A stretch of 64,000 bases of DNA from Girardinichthys multiradiatus (Eukaryota > Chordata > Actinopteri > Cyprinodontiformes > Goodeidae): NCBI RefSeq assembly GCF_021462225.1, contig NC_061802.1, positions 5,103,859 through 5,167,858 on the forward strand. The letters are read 5' to 3'. Of the stretch, positions 22,479 to 35,500 are shown piece by piece (positions within the stretch are counted from its first letter, which is position 1; every line of letters starts with the position of its first letter). The notes beneath the pieces are model-generated. The model was not told the origin of the DNA, did no database searches, and saw only the letters and a list, made by a program, of their open reading frames with translations. The translations under genes and the position numbers were made by a program.

Positions 22479-23089
22479 GCTCCCCTTGCCCAAACAATCG
22501 GTTTAGGTGTGCGACCATGTCTTGGTTCACACTGTTGCACTATGGGACTAAACTATGGTAAACTATGGGTATTAAACTTCTCTAAACCTTTATGCCTGAC
22601 CTGTCTTGTGCATTCCTTGGTCTTTATGTCGCTGTTTGTTCACAGATGTCCTCTAGCAATTCTCTGAACCTGTCATAAACCAATTTTATTTATATGAATA
22701 TGTACGTGTATTTATATATTAGCATCTCTCTTTGTTATGTTTTGACTGCATTTTAATTGGGTTTTTTTTTAAGTTTCATTGTTTTTAATGCAGTTGTGAT
22801 CATTTTAAGTATGTTCATTTTGGTCTTTACTTTATGTTGTTATTGTTAGTTTTATTCGTTTTATCTCTAGATATGAGTCTTATTTTTATTATTATTATTA
22901 TAAAGATTCAATTACAGATGCCTTCTGACGGCAATTGTATGCACTGGATTTTATTATGAGATAATACGACACTTATGCACACCATATTTTTTCATATTTA
23001 TATTAGTAAAGATTTAAACTAATGTATCCTTTTCCTTTTACCTGACCAATATAAGATATATATCTATCACAAATAGATGTTTTGTTTTG
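22479..23089. other. AT-rich upstream region
   Basis: No gene seen. Contains a small ATT tract near 22889-22904. It lies directly upstream of the CpG-rich promoter of atp11b. Confidence 0.4.
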
Positions 23090-23495
23090 TATTGCGAACA
23101 GACAGGGGGCGTTGAAAGGCTGCACAGAGAGCAGCCAGTGAGTGTTTGCATCTCGCAGAGCTGGAAGTTCGTGTGTGACAGTGGGGGTGTGTGTCCGTGT
23201 AAAGTGATCGTGGCAAAGCAGAGAGATGTAGCCGCGGAGCTCGCTGGGACTCTCCGTGGCCACCGTCTGTCACTTTTTCTTGTAATCATCTGTTTGACAT
23301 TATCAACGCGCAATGGGGACGCTCTGCAGCGCTGCTTTATGAGGAGTCGCATTGTATGAATGAGCCACGAAATGCGACCGGGGAGAGCTGCCTCTCGGAG
23401 GATATATTGCGGCTTCGGAACTGGTTCGTTGGAGTAGCTTGTGCTAGCGCGGGGCTAACGTCTTGTGCTGGCTTCTCGGAGCGTATCCTGTCAAG
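23090..23495 (+). promoter_or_regulatory. atp11b: CpG-rich promoter and 5' UTR of atp11b
   Basis: CpG dinucleotides are dense here (for example GCCGCGGAGCTCGC near 23231 and GCGCGGGGC near 23446), unlike the AT-rich flanks. The region ends at the exon 1 start codon. The transcription start is not visible from sequence alone, and no clear TATA box is seen. Confidence 0.6.
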
Positions 23496-23522
23496 ATGCT
23501 GCGGTGGATACGACAGCAGCTG
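23496..23522 (+). CDS. atp11b: atp11b exon 1 (start codon)
   Basis: ATG at 23496 with A at -3 gives MLRWIRQQL, then donor gtaaaa. It joins exon 2 in phase 0. The start was chosen because the nine residues match the ATP11B N-terminus and sit in the CpG island. Confidence 0.9.
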
Positions 23523-26500
23523 GTAAAACTGCTCTCTATGCCTCGTATTAACGCCAGTTTCCAGCTATTACCCAAGTTTGACACATGCCTTAGTTCGTGG
23601 AAAGATGTATGAACTTTATTTGGCTGAATTGAGCAAGCTAACTTAGCCTTTTAGCTGTTGTCGTTGTGTTGAAAACATTGTCGTCGTCTGCCAGGTAGAC
23701 GTTAGCAAACCTAACGTCTACCTTTCAGCTAGCTGGCAGTTGGTAGCTTGGGCGTTTAGAAATAAACAACGGGTGACGTTCAGGTTTAAACTGAGTTATA
23801 GGTGAACATTTGCTAGAATTTAAATCCAGTTTGGACGGGTTTCTTTCAACAATGTCCACGATGGCTAACAACGTAAAAGTAGGTGAAGTTAGGCAGGGTT
23901 ACAAATTCAAATCAAACTTTATATATAGCGCTTAAAAACTAACTTTTTTTTTGTTCAAACTAACTCATCAATCGGATAATTAGAGTTTAGCAGTTGGTTA
24001 CATATTGACTCTCCGTCCAGAGAATATGCAATAACGTTTGGTTAGTGTTTTTTTATTTAAATTGTTTTTTTACTTTCAAGATACCTAAAACGGCCATTGT
24101 TGTTGTGGCGTTAAATGTAACTACAGTAGCTAAAATATGAGTGAGCTTTATGTGATCACATTTGGATTAAAAACAAAACAAATAATTAAACAACAAAAAA
24201 ACTCCCGGTTTTGCTTCTTTACCTGTTTGAATGGAAGCACATTTCCGCAACAGTGATGGAAAAAATTAGAACTGGTATATATTCAAAGTTATATATCAAA
24301 AGAAGCGGAATTTCATTTATTAAAAGCATTAAAAGAAAAAAAAAAAAATACCAAGATCATTTATGAAGGTTAAAAAAAAGTTCTGGGGTTATTCATGTTT
24401 CTCAGTTTACATAAAACGTGAACAGAAAATCTATCTCAAAATATTTGTCATGGCTAAGTTTTTTAATTTCAGTGATTGTAAGGGACTTCTGAACAAAGTC
24501 TGAAGGTTCCATTATTGCACTGGCAGAATCAAAAAGTATTTAAACCAAAAAACCAGGAGAACCTTATCCTCATCATAGACATTGAGATGTGATGTTAAGA
24601 GTGATGACTCCACCGCTTGGGTTTCTTCTAGCTGGCAAAACAGTATGAAAGTTATAGAAAAGTGAGCAATGAATATTAAAAATGCTGAACTGTTGTTGTG
24701 CACATAAATGGAAACTTAAGTTTTCTTAAAAAATCAAGAATACATTTTTTTTCTTTCCACAAGAAAAAATAAAAACGTGTTTGGTGAAGAACTATTGAAT
24801 GCTGAAACAGACAGATTGGCAAAACTTTGGGAGCTCAGATCATTTGCTTATCTTTTTATAATTAGGTTTTCCACATAATAATAATAATAGTAAACATATC
24901 ATTTAAATAACGTTTGGACAATTGAAAAGAATACTATTATTTAAAATTGTTCAAAAATGTGTGTGTTTTTAGGGTCAAAATGCAGCATGCAGTATATTGG
25001 GCTGATTCTAAGAACATTACAAACATTCAGATAAATGACACAGGGTATTCTTTGACCAAACTGTGGTTTTATGTCCTGGGAAGTAAGTTAATAGATCACT
25101 AGTTGAATTATTTGTGTGTTTACATTTATCAATGTGAATTTTCCAAATTCCAATCCACAATATCAAAAAGGAAGCATTCTTAGGGGACGGCTCAGCCAGC
25201 AAGGTTATCATAAATCCAGTGAATAAAAAAAAAAAATTAGCCCAGACTTACTGATGGTAACGTATGTACTCCTAATAATGTGATGGCTAAGTCATAATTA
25301 TGAGATACTGTCTCATTATCATGAGACAGCTAAATATAAATAGCTACATCATAATCACACCATTTTGTTTCATATCAAAACAAACATTTTAATCAGCAAG
25401 ATCTTTAAGAGAACTCACAATGGAAATGTTAGTGATTTTAAAATTCAAAACTTATATCTCCCAGTTTACATTAAAGCCTGAGGAAAGTTGGAAACTCTTG
25501 AAACTGCTAACCAAAATGGCAAAGAAAAAGCTTTTTGAAGAGACAACACAGCCAGTACTGCAATCACCAATCAAACAGTTGGAGTACTAAACAGAACACA
25601 TTGCATTATGACAGTAACATTGTTGCACAGCAATTAGAGATGAATCAGTTTCATTACGTCTTTTAAATGTGAACATATGGTTGGTCTATACAGAGAAAAA
25701 TTATTTCATGTCAAAAAACAATTTAAACAATCACAAATGTTGTATATCGTTAAAATATTGGCAAAAAACCCTGAAATGAATTCAGTAAAATCATTGGAAA
25801 TTCAAAATTTTTTTTGTATATAAATGTTCGATTCAAATTCTTTGCAAACCAGTTATGTGACGTTATGTTTCCAATTAGCTAAGCTATTACATACAGATTG
25901 CCAACTCCTACAACAAACTAATTTTATGTTGCTAATATTATGTTCAGGCTAAAGTATTGTGGCTGTTTATGATAAAATCCGAACTCTTTAAACAAATACA
26001 CTTAACAAAAAAACAAAAAGAACACGGTGAGTCTCTGAGAAGAATTAAAAGATGAAGGGAGGCAAACTTCTAATAAATTAATTGACTGCCATGTTTGTCT
26101 TTTATATTGTTATATTGATTGGTTGTGAGTTATGTTGAGCAACACAGTTAAGCTGTGCGCTGCTGTGGTGTTGTTAGCCTAGACCAGCTTCCGCGTGTGC
26201 GCACCGATAGCAGAGGGCGACGCGCTACTTTGGACACAGCTTTGCCCTCCTGCACATTAGCCTGTAATCCAGGATTTTTATTAAAGGCAAAGCAGAATGT
26301 AGTCTTTGCCTCAGTGGGTCTGTCCGAACCCCAAACATAAAGTATCTACTCACAGAACAACTTCAAACCCAGCCTTCTGCATGCACAATTACACACTCAG
26401 AAGCGCCCAGCACAAATGAACTGAGATGTGAACTAATCACGTCAGGGCACAGGCTGCGATGGCAAACCTGCTGCTGTGAACAGCGATGGCAAAGGCTAAC

Positions 26501-29500
26501 AAACTAGCATTCCAGAAAAGCAGAAGCCGAATAGAACAGAAGGAAAAAAATCATCAACTGGATCATTCATAATGAAGAAGCCCAATAACTCCTGCATGTT
26601 TCAAGCAACACAGCTTTGGTTCGCTTTTCCTCAGCTCAGGGCAGTAGCAGCCAGCCAGTAGCACACACAGTTTACTCATTTAAATAGGACTGTCTGCACT
26701 TATTTTGCACCTGTTTATCCATTGCAGTTTTTTTTGTACAAGCAATTTTGCACCTCCCATTTGGGATCTTTGAAGATCAAGCACTTAGAGTTTGCTTGGA
26801 AATTGCAGCATCAGAAGGCGTTTCCGGTTCTAAGTACGTCAGCCTGAAACAGTGGCACTTTTTTTCAGGTCTTCGTTGACATTCAGTATCCTGTAAATAA
26901 ATGGTGAGGCTGTTGCAGGTGGTGTGTGAATATGTGAGATTAGTTACTCATGGTTAAACCATGATATTGAAGTAAAGAATGAGTTTAAGCAGTCAAACTT
27001 TTTAACTCCCATGTGTTAATCATTTACTACTCCCTGCCATTGAAGTTGGAGTGAAGAAACACCGACTCTTTTCACTCTATTTGAACTTCTCAGCTTGTTA
27101 CAATTTTTTCTGATGTCAAAGGTTAATCCTTGCCCATCAGTAGACAAGAGAGCTTGGGTCAATTTAGAAGTGAAAGCTTCTTCCTAATTTAAGATAGCCC
27201 AAATAATTTAACCCCTCTCTTATAACTGACCTGCCTAGTTAATTAAAAGTGTAATTAAATTATATCTTAGTACACCTGGCCTAATTAAAAGGTTGTCAGA
27301 GGGCGTCTGTCTGGGCTCGATAACAGCTGGAAGGTAATGCGCTGCTGCTTATTCACTCTCCTTTAGTTTCTTTTGGAAACACAGAAAGAGGGAGAGAAAT
27401 GTTGGAGTGTCAGTCCGGCTGTCATTTAATGTAAGACACAGGCAGAGTTGACGTCATGCCAGACTTTCTGCATTTACAACATAAAGAACCTTCTGTAATC
27501 ATAGCTTGTGTAATGAGCATTTACAGAACTTAGACTGGCTAATTTTTCTGATAACTTAGGCTGCAGCAATGCTTTATGTGAGGTGTTGCCTGTAGATGTC
27601 TACAGGGTTGTGTTTTGGTTTTTTGCATCTTGGTGGAAATGTATAGCTGTAAATAAAGCAAGGGAAAAGGAGAGGAAGTGGAGAAATATGATTTGACTTA
27701 CTCTGACATCCACTGCAGGATTCCCTCTGTATTTGCAGTTTCTTGCAGGATCTGCTACAGACAAAAACTAATCTACTGTCACAAAGCAGTAAATCAACTG
27801 ACAAATAATATTCTACCATTCTTGATAAAATAGTCGCTTGTAGTGAGTGAGTGCTGCTTTGCTCCTCCTGGCTATTAATTACTTGCCACATGTTAGATAA
27901 TTGTACATCAGTGCAGTGGTGATGTTACTGTGGCTGTTGTCATCAATCATCAGTCAGGTTAAACCAGCAGCATCATCTGTGTTCTTGTAGAGGCTCTGTT
28001 GTCCTTTTCAGGTGGCTATTTCCAGTCTTGTTTAGCGTTTCCAGTTAGATTAGTGTTTTTAATGGAAAGCCTTTTGATTTTTTTAAATGCAACTCAGTGT
28101 ACAGCTTTGGTTGGATTCCTTGCTATTCTTCATTACAGTGACTCCACAAGGCACTGTGGGAATTGTAGGCTTTACGCAGGGAGTAATTACCTGTCTGCCA
28201 TCAAATTGTTGTGGGCATTAGAGTCTGCAGACAAAATGAAAGGTCTAATTTCAGTTACACTCCATAGACAGTGCTGACACGTTGTGTCTGTGTGTCTTTT
28301 TAATTTGGATGTGCAGAATTATCATTTATATGGGCTATTTTATGCATGTCAACTCATAAATTAACAAATAGGAAAAATTACCTTTTATTTTAGCTTGACA
28401 CATATTGATATTTAGTTCGAGCCCATTTGATAGTGGGTATAGTTAGTTCTTCCTGTAATTTATTTGCAACCAACCACTTCCAAGAAGATTGATGAAAAGT
28501 TTAGTTAATAAAAACCATTTTAAGTTGCTGCTTCTTGGGTTCACTTCATTGCTGGAAGATATTTAAAGGCTGCTGTAATCTTGAGCAATATCTTACATCT
28601 CTATGATTTTCCAGTACTATTTAATTTTTCTATTGTGTGTATGCCATAATTTTATCTCTTTGCAATAGGATTGTAAAATGGCAATAAACATTATAGTAAA
28701 GTTAATAGTGTTTACATAGCACCTTTCAGAGGTAAAAATCACAAATGACTCCACAAAATAAAAATTCTGACATGAAAAATCAAAGTATAAATGCAATTAA
28801 AACATAAAAAGACACAAACAAATTAAAAAGAACCCAGTGATATAGTTTACTAAAAACAATACTATTTAAAAAGATCTTAAGGAAATAATAGGAATGTTGT
28901 CAGCTGCCATTTTGAATGAGTCCATGCTAAAACCAAAGGAAGCTCTTTTCACAGTTGAGGTCCAACAGTCTGGAAAGAATGATCCCCTGGAGTTTATCTG
29001 GTCCTCAGGACTGCTAGCAGGTTCAGGTTTAAGGATCTAAAGATTCGAGTTGAACCATGCAGGGCCCTGAATGTTACCCTCAGGAGTTTGAAATGAATTC
29101 TAACATGAACAGGGAACCAGTGCAGAGGTAGTAAAACAGGACTGATGGGTGCTCTTTCGTTCAGTTCCAGTTAGGAGTCGTGCTGCAGAGTTTAGAGCCA
29201 ACTGAAACCCATTAAAGGCTTTTTGGCTGATGAATGTGAAACGTGCATTATAATGCAACCAAAGCATAAATAACCATATCAAGTTCTTTATGAAAAGTAG
29301 TAGGACATTTATTTATTTTACACAAAACAAAAGTTAATATGCACACACACACTCATTCACACTTTAAAAACATCCAATAATAAACCAATAAAATGCTTCA
29401 AAAGCACAAAGTGAAGCAACCAATGACGTATAAAGCTTGTTTTTATTTTTTAGATTGCCATTTAGGGATCCACACAAAGATATGCGATAATTTTGGTAAA

Positions 29501-32500
29501 TATTGTGCTAATGACATGACTTTCACTAAATAAACAAATAGTTGAACAACATTAATATCACATTGGCCCCAATAATGAGCAATAACAAGGTTTTATGAAA
29601 TACTAGCTTCAGGCACACATGTGCTGTTTTGGCACTGACAACATTTGCTGTAGCTTCTTCAAGACCTGTGCCCCTTCCAACCTCTTTACTGTCTAAATGT
29701 TTTTGTGCTGCATTAAATAAGAAATATCACACAATATATTGTGGGCATATAGGTCCTGAATGCCCACAATTAATTAAATTATTCAGTCCAAGCATCTTTT
29801 TGTGGCATGGATATTACACATGGGGATGTTGCAAAAATGCTACATATGCTGTATATCAACCAGCCCTGGAAGAACCAGGGCTCTTTGGTAGAGTTACATG
29901 TTGGCTGTTGATTTGGACAAAAAATTCATGTAGAGCTGTCCTTTTGGGCTCTGGGATTTAGTTTTTATAGTGTTTTTAGTTTATGTTCCAGATAAGAGTT
30001 GCAGTTGAATGTGAATGATGCTGCCTTGGTAGTTTTTCTGTAGGAGGGATGTAGTCGTCAGTGGTGTGTAGAGATTAGTGACAGTTTGCTTGTTTCTAGC
30101 TCTGAAATGTTGACATTCACTGTGTTTTTAGTTTTTTTGTGATCACATGTTTAAGCTGAACATAGAATTTGATTCTTCTTCTGTAGTTATTGTTCTTTTT
30201 TCATTAGTTTTGGCTAACTGGATTATTTGCCTGGAATGCGTTGTGTGTTGTAGTCATTGAGTGTAACGTGTAAGGAGTCCTCACACCCTTACTGTAATCA
30301 TGCTGTTACAGGAAGTGTCATGAGGTTAACGTTACAACAGAAACAACAGGGACCGTGTTCAGTCTGCAGCTCAATGCAAAAAACAAGATGGTTCCTATAA
30401 TTTGCAAGACCACATCTTTGTTGTAGTGATACACTCAGACATGCTAGCTAAGGTTCTGGTGTTAATTAGTCGTTTTGCTCTTAGTTACCCAACCTGGATA
30501 ACTGTTATGCTGATATTAATGGAATAGATTTTGTAACTAAGCTCTTACTCATTTAATGGAATCATGTAAGGTTACAGTAAGTAAGCAAGCAGCGTATAAC
30601 CCCAGACCTACCACAACATGGTACATGTAGGACATTTGCTTGTTGATGTATGTCAGTGACTCAATATTTCTGCTGAATGTTGAATTTCTGGTTTGGACAG
30701 CCTACCTCCCTGCTTTTCAGTACCTTGCATCTATACTTTACAGTTTTAAATACAGCTCTGTTTTGTTTTTGTAAAGTAACTATTTAATGAAGTTCTTTCA
30801 GCAGAAAAACGTTTTAATCATTCGCAGTATTATGACTGCTTTTCTTACTGACTGTGGTCCTTCTTGAAATAACCAGCTCTGCTCATCGGGTGCATTAGTC
30901 TCTTTGTAGCTCATTCATTTATATTTTAGAAGGCTATTTTTTTCATTACTTCACTGTGGTACCCTGTGAGGCTTTACGGTTTTAACCAGATTCTTTTAAC
31001 CAGCAGGCGTGGTGCTGGTGGTGTAGAGGTTAAGCACTAGACCATATATGTAGAGGCTATAGTCCTCGATGTGGCCGTCCTGGGTTCGAGTCCCAGACCC
31101 GGTGACCTTTGCCGAATGTCTCCCACTCTCTCTACCCCTCTTTCCTGTCTGCCTACTGTCGAAAAATGAAGGCCTCTAGTGCTATAAAAAATCTTAAAAA
31201 AAAAAAAATGAATTGAGAGAAGCTGTTTACCAACAGTGAGTTTATCACCTATACTGGGTAGTTGAGTGTTGCCATAATATACATATTGTAGTTTCGTGGT
31301 TTAAAGTCTCCATTACCCATTACATTAAGTTTAAAGCCTTTCTTTGGAATGGTTCTTACATTATTTAATATTTAAATATTTAGTAACACATTATGTTACC
31401 AGTACTACTGCTCTGCTTATCAATATATGATTGTTGGTTGGTATTTAACATCTGCAGGTATGTTGTAACATCTTTTCTCCTCCCTACCTTCTTTCCTGTC
31501 TCTTTCTCTACATGCTGCCATCTTTCTTTTCTCAGGGCTTTGACCCGCCCCATCAGAGTGACACCAGGACCATTTATGTAGCAAACCGTTTCCCCCAGCA
31601 TGGCCATTACATACCACAGCGCTTTGCTGACAACAGAATCATCTCTTCTAAGGTATTAAAATGTGCTCAAGCCATAACTATCCAATAAAACAGGCTGTTT
31701 ACATAATATGGGTATAATGATATCAGAATGGCACTCACAAGGCTTTTAATGGCTGTTACCTATTGCCATTTTTCTTTTTGAGCTTTGACCTCCTGATTCC
31801 AATTTAGGTTCATTGTATTGTTCTTTCTAAAGACTACGCCAGAAACATTTTGTTCAAACTTTGTTCAGTGTTTGTTGTTATATGTAACAAACATTAACTA
31901 TAGAGAGATGCTGTAGGGTCTTTGAGTGAGGTAGTTTACTGGATTATTCCCATTTCTGATTCACAGCATATGTCTGTAACCTTTTTATCAAATGTTTACC
32001 AAACAAAAAAACTAAATGCATAAATGAATATGTCGCTTGTTGGACATTTTCAGTTTGTTTTACCTCCGCCATGGAGGTTTTGATTGTTTTGTGGTTTTCA
32101 TTGCGATAACGATAAAAGTGAGCATTAACAAGTAGCCAAAGATAAACAGCTATAATGGCCTATCTGTAAAAGCTGCGGAGGAAGATAGTTTAGACAAAGC
32201 TGCCATTCAATCACTATAAAGGAGATCTGTCAGATTCTCTTGATCATGCTCAAATCTAACCCAGATGTGCCGTGTGTCTCTATGTTCACCAACGTAGTAA
32301 GAAGTGTTAATAGGACTGATTGCCCGGGTGCTCTTTCATATCCCTTAAAGCATCATCAGTTGCAAGCAGAATAATGAAAGTTCACCAAAGCATGTTTATT
32401 TCCATCAGTGCTTGGGGTTATTAATCAGCTTTCTCTGATTTAGCGGGTTGTAGTGGGTCCATGCCATCAGCAATATAAACAGATGAAATATTTTTGTATG

Positions 32501-35500
32501 TATTTTGGTTAAGTTGGTTTAATGGCAGTTAGTGTAAAGGATAATGACTTTATTTTTGTTTTGCCTAAGCAGTGACAGCAGCTATGACCGAACAGATGAA
32601 TGATCCAGAGAAAACTCCAAAGCTCATTTCTGGCATGTTTTTAAAGTAATAGCAGACAGCGCATAGCGTGTGTGACACTATTATTAACTGCTGTGCTAAA
32701 CAGTTTATATAGTAATTTGAATCTGTTATTAAGCTCATATTGCTTTGTATTTTGGTGTATGTTCATTTTTGTAATGGAGTTCATTCAAAGTGAATCATAC
32801 AAAGTTGCTGTTTTCTGAAATATGTAAACCTTTCGTTCTTTCTCTTTCAGTACACAGTTTGGAATTTTGTCCCTAAGAATCTGTTTGAGCAGTTCCGGAG
32901 GATAGCTAACTTCTATTTCCTCATCATCTTCCTTGTGCAGGTAATGTCACTCACACCCGCAGATAAAGAAGTCGGCTCTGGTAGTGCATGTTTTTCTCAG
33001 TCAGCTGGTGATGAGTCATGTGTGACCTCAGCTTCCCTGCTTCAGATATAAACGTGTGTGTATCTGTTTGTGCATTAGTGGACGTCTCATTACCTCTAAG
33101 GACCTGAAGGTAGATAAGTCTGCCTTTTATTTATAAAATAAAAAACAACGCCCGTACATTTAGTAATATGTGTGTCGTTAAGGCGGTTCAAAAGCGTTAG
33201 CAGATGGATTTGGCTTTCAGGTTTTTCAGCCATGCCCTCATGTATTTGGGACTGTTAAGTGAAGCCATAGCAGTCAATTCGACTTGTCTGTGGAGGTTGT
33301 GTTTCCACCCACTCAAGTTGTCAGTGAATTTGAAGACAGCTTTTATGAAATCACTGTGGAATGTGTGCTTTTTGTCTTGTCTTGAGATTGTGAAGGTGAA
33401 GGTGACATTTTCTGAACTGGTCAGTTTGATCTTTTTAGATCAAATTTATCTCCAAGGGATTCCTAGAAACTCAATGTCAGAGGTGTGTTTCACCTCTGAA
33501 GAACAAAATAAAGTACAGTTTGGATGTTCTTCTTTGAGAATTTAGTTTAGAAGCCGTTTGGTGGTGCTTATGTGTCTTCTAAAGTTTCCTTGTAAACAAA
33601 CTCATCTAAGTTTAGGAACTGAAAAGTATATAAACTGATATTTGAGAAATGTTCCTTCCTACAAAAAACAAATTCAACCTTTCACTGCTTGAACTACTGC
33701 CAATTTTAAGGAGTCTTCTTTTTCCATGTTTCTACAAAATAAATGTCTGTCTGTGTCTTCCTTAACGTCCTTCTGTTCAACAGCACAGCTTTGGGAAATG
33801 GCTGATGGGAATACGCTGCATCACATGCTCATGATAAAATAAACACAGGCCCCATTTAGGGCTGTTTCACATAAATGACTGAGCTTTAATTTGTAAATCT
33901 TCCAGGAAATCCACTTTTTCACTTGGATTTAAATAAACTTAAAGTTCATATATTTCTAAAGGTGATATTGGCATGAAAATACTCATCAAACATCAGTAAT
34001 AGTGGGCAATATGATGCTCCTAGATTATAAAGCATTAGAAAATGTTGATGAGGTGCTAAAGCATTTGATGTCCATATTTAAGTTTTTTGTAATTAAATTG
34101 AATGACACACGGAAAAAGCCTGAAATCTGTCAGTAATTAGAAAGGTATCTGGCCACTGGGTGCCAATTAGTAAAAGGAGGTTCAGTCCCAAATGATCCAC
34201 TGATGGTCTATAAAAAGGTGTCTCCTTATCAAGGTTCAACATTAAAAACATGTCCTGATGGGCAAAACCAAAACTCTGAAGATCTTTCAACGTTATTGTT
34301 GTGAAACGGGGCGGGTCTGCCACAATACACCATGTTTGGAGGTCAAAGGCCACTGTCAGAAACACCGTACCAACAGTGAAGTTTGGACGTGGGGACATCA
34401 TGATGTGGGGCTGTTTCTCATCATAGAGTTCTGGCAGACTTAATACAACTAGTTAACATTCTAGTTAACAATCTGCTGCCATCTACCAGCATGATGAAGA
34501 TGAAAGGAGGAGAGACGTTTCAACAAGACAGTGATCCCCAACATAGACATCAAACTCTTCCTTGGTCTCAGCGAAACAAAAATGAACTACTAGAATAGCC
34601 AAGCCAATCATCTGGTCTGAATCCTGTTGAAAATCTATGGGAAGAACTAAGCCCTGAGTTGGTAGAATGGGCCCACAGAACCGTCAGGATTTAAAGACAG
34701 TTTGTGTAGAAGAATTGGGTCAAAATCCTACGTAAGGAATGCATGTGACTGGTTTCTCCATACAGGAGGAGTCCTGAAGCGTTTGTACAAAGCATTAAAT
34801 ACATTTCTGTTAATGTGTTTAATACTATTTTCCTGTTTCATTTCATTTTATTTCACATCATTTTTGGACATCTGTGGTTTGATTTCTTTGCATGTGTGGG
34901 TTGGATGGATTGTTATTAAACATCTGGTGAGAATTATGTAGGTTTATATTTACTTAGAAAATAGGTAATATGATCCTTTTTATTTTACCCACTGTGTTTT
35001 TTAATGTCAAGTAGAAATTTGGAGATATGTGCAATATTTAAAACTGATTGAATTGACCTGTGAATGAATAATAAACAAATTTGTTCCCACCTATGAATCT
35101 AGGAAATACAAACAGGTCAAGAAGTAGTGACAAAACACTGAGTAGATAATACCATGCAGTTCCTCAAAGCTATATACCTGAGATGGTGGTCGAGTGGTTC
35201 TGGGAAACCATATATGTTCAGCCACATGCTTTCAGTCTAGCTTAGAACCTACAACATATTTCAGTAGCCCTCTCTCTATGTATTTCCTGTTTTTCAACAC
35301 ACCATTATGCAGTGCAGACAACAAGCTAAACAAAAATGCTAAACAAGCTTTATAGCTGTGAAGACGTTGCACTTACAGCTAGAAAGTGGCTGCTTGTGGA
35401 GGTTCAGTTGAAATGTTGCGAAGTTTCCACTGCGGCTAATGTTGAGTGGTCTGGATCAGTTCTTCTTATCTTTAAACTTTAATACTCTGCTGTTTTATTA

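Larger units (their letters stand above)
23523..31535 (+). other. atp11b: atp11b intron 1
   Basis: This 8-kb intron has no coding exon. It contains a perfect hairpin (23693-23723), a small LINE-tail fragment near 23905-23945, an interspersed repeat at 28690-29290 and a SINE at 31008-31206. The remaining AT-rich sequence shows nothing I can name. Confidence 0.7.

Noticed and set aside
29629..29961. 110-codon open frame in intron 1
   Set aside because: No domain seen; it looks like decayed repeat or chance.
31020..31110. tRNA-like sequence with box A and box B
   Set aside because: No closed acceptor stem and a SINE body plus poly-A follow, so it is a SINE head.
33204..33545. 113-codon open frame in intron 3
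   Set aside because: No recognisable domain, no splice logic with atp11b, and its composition matches the intron.
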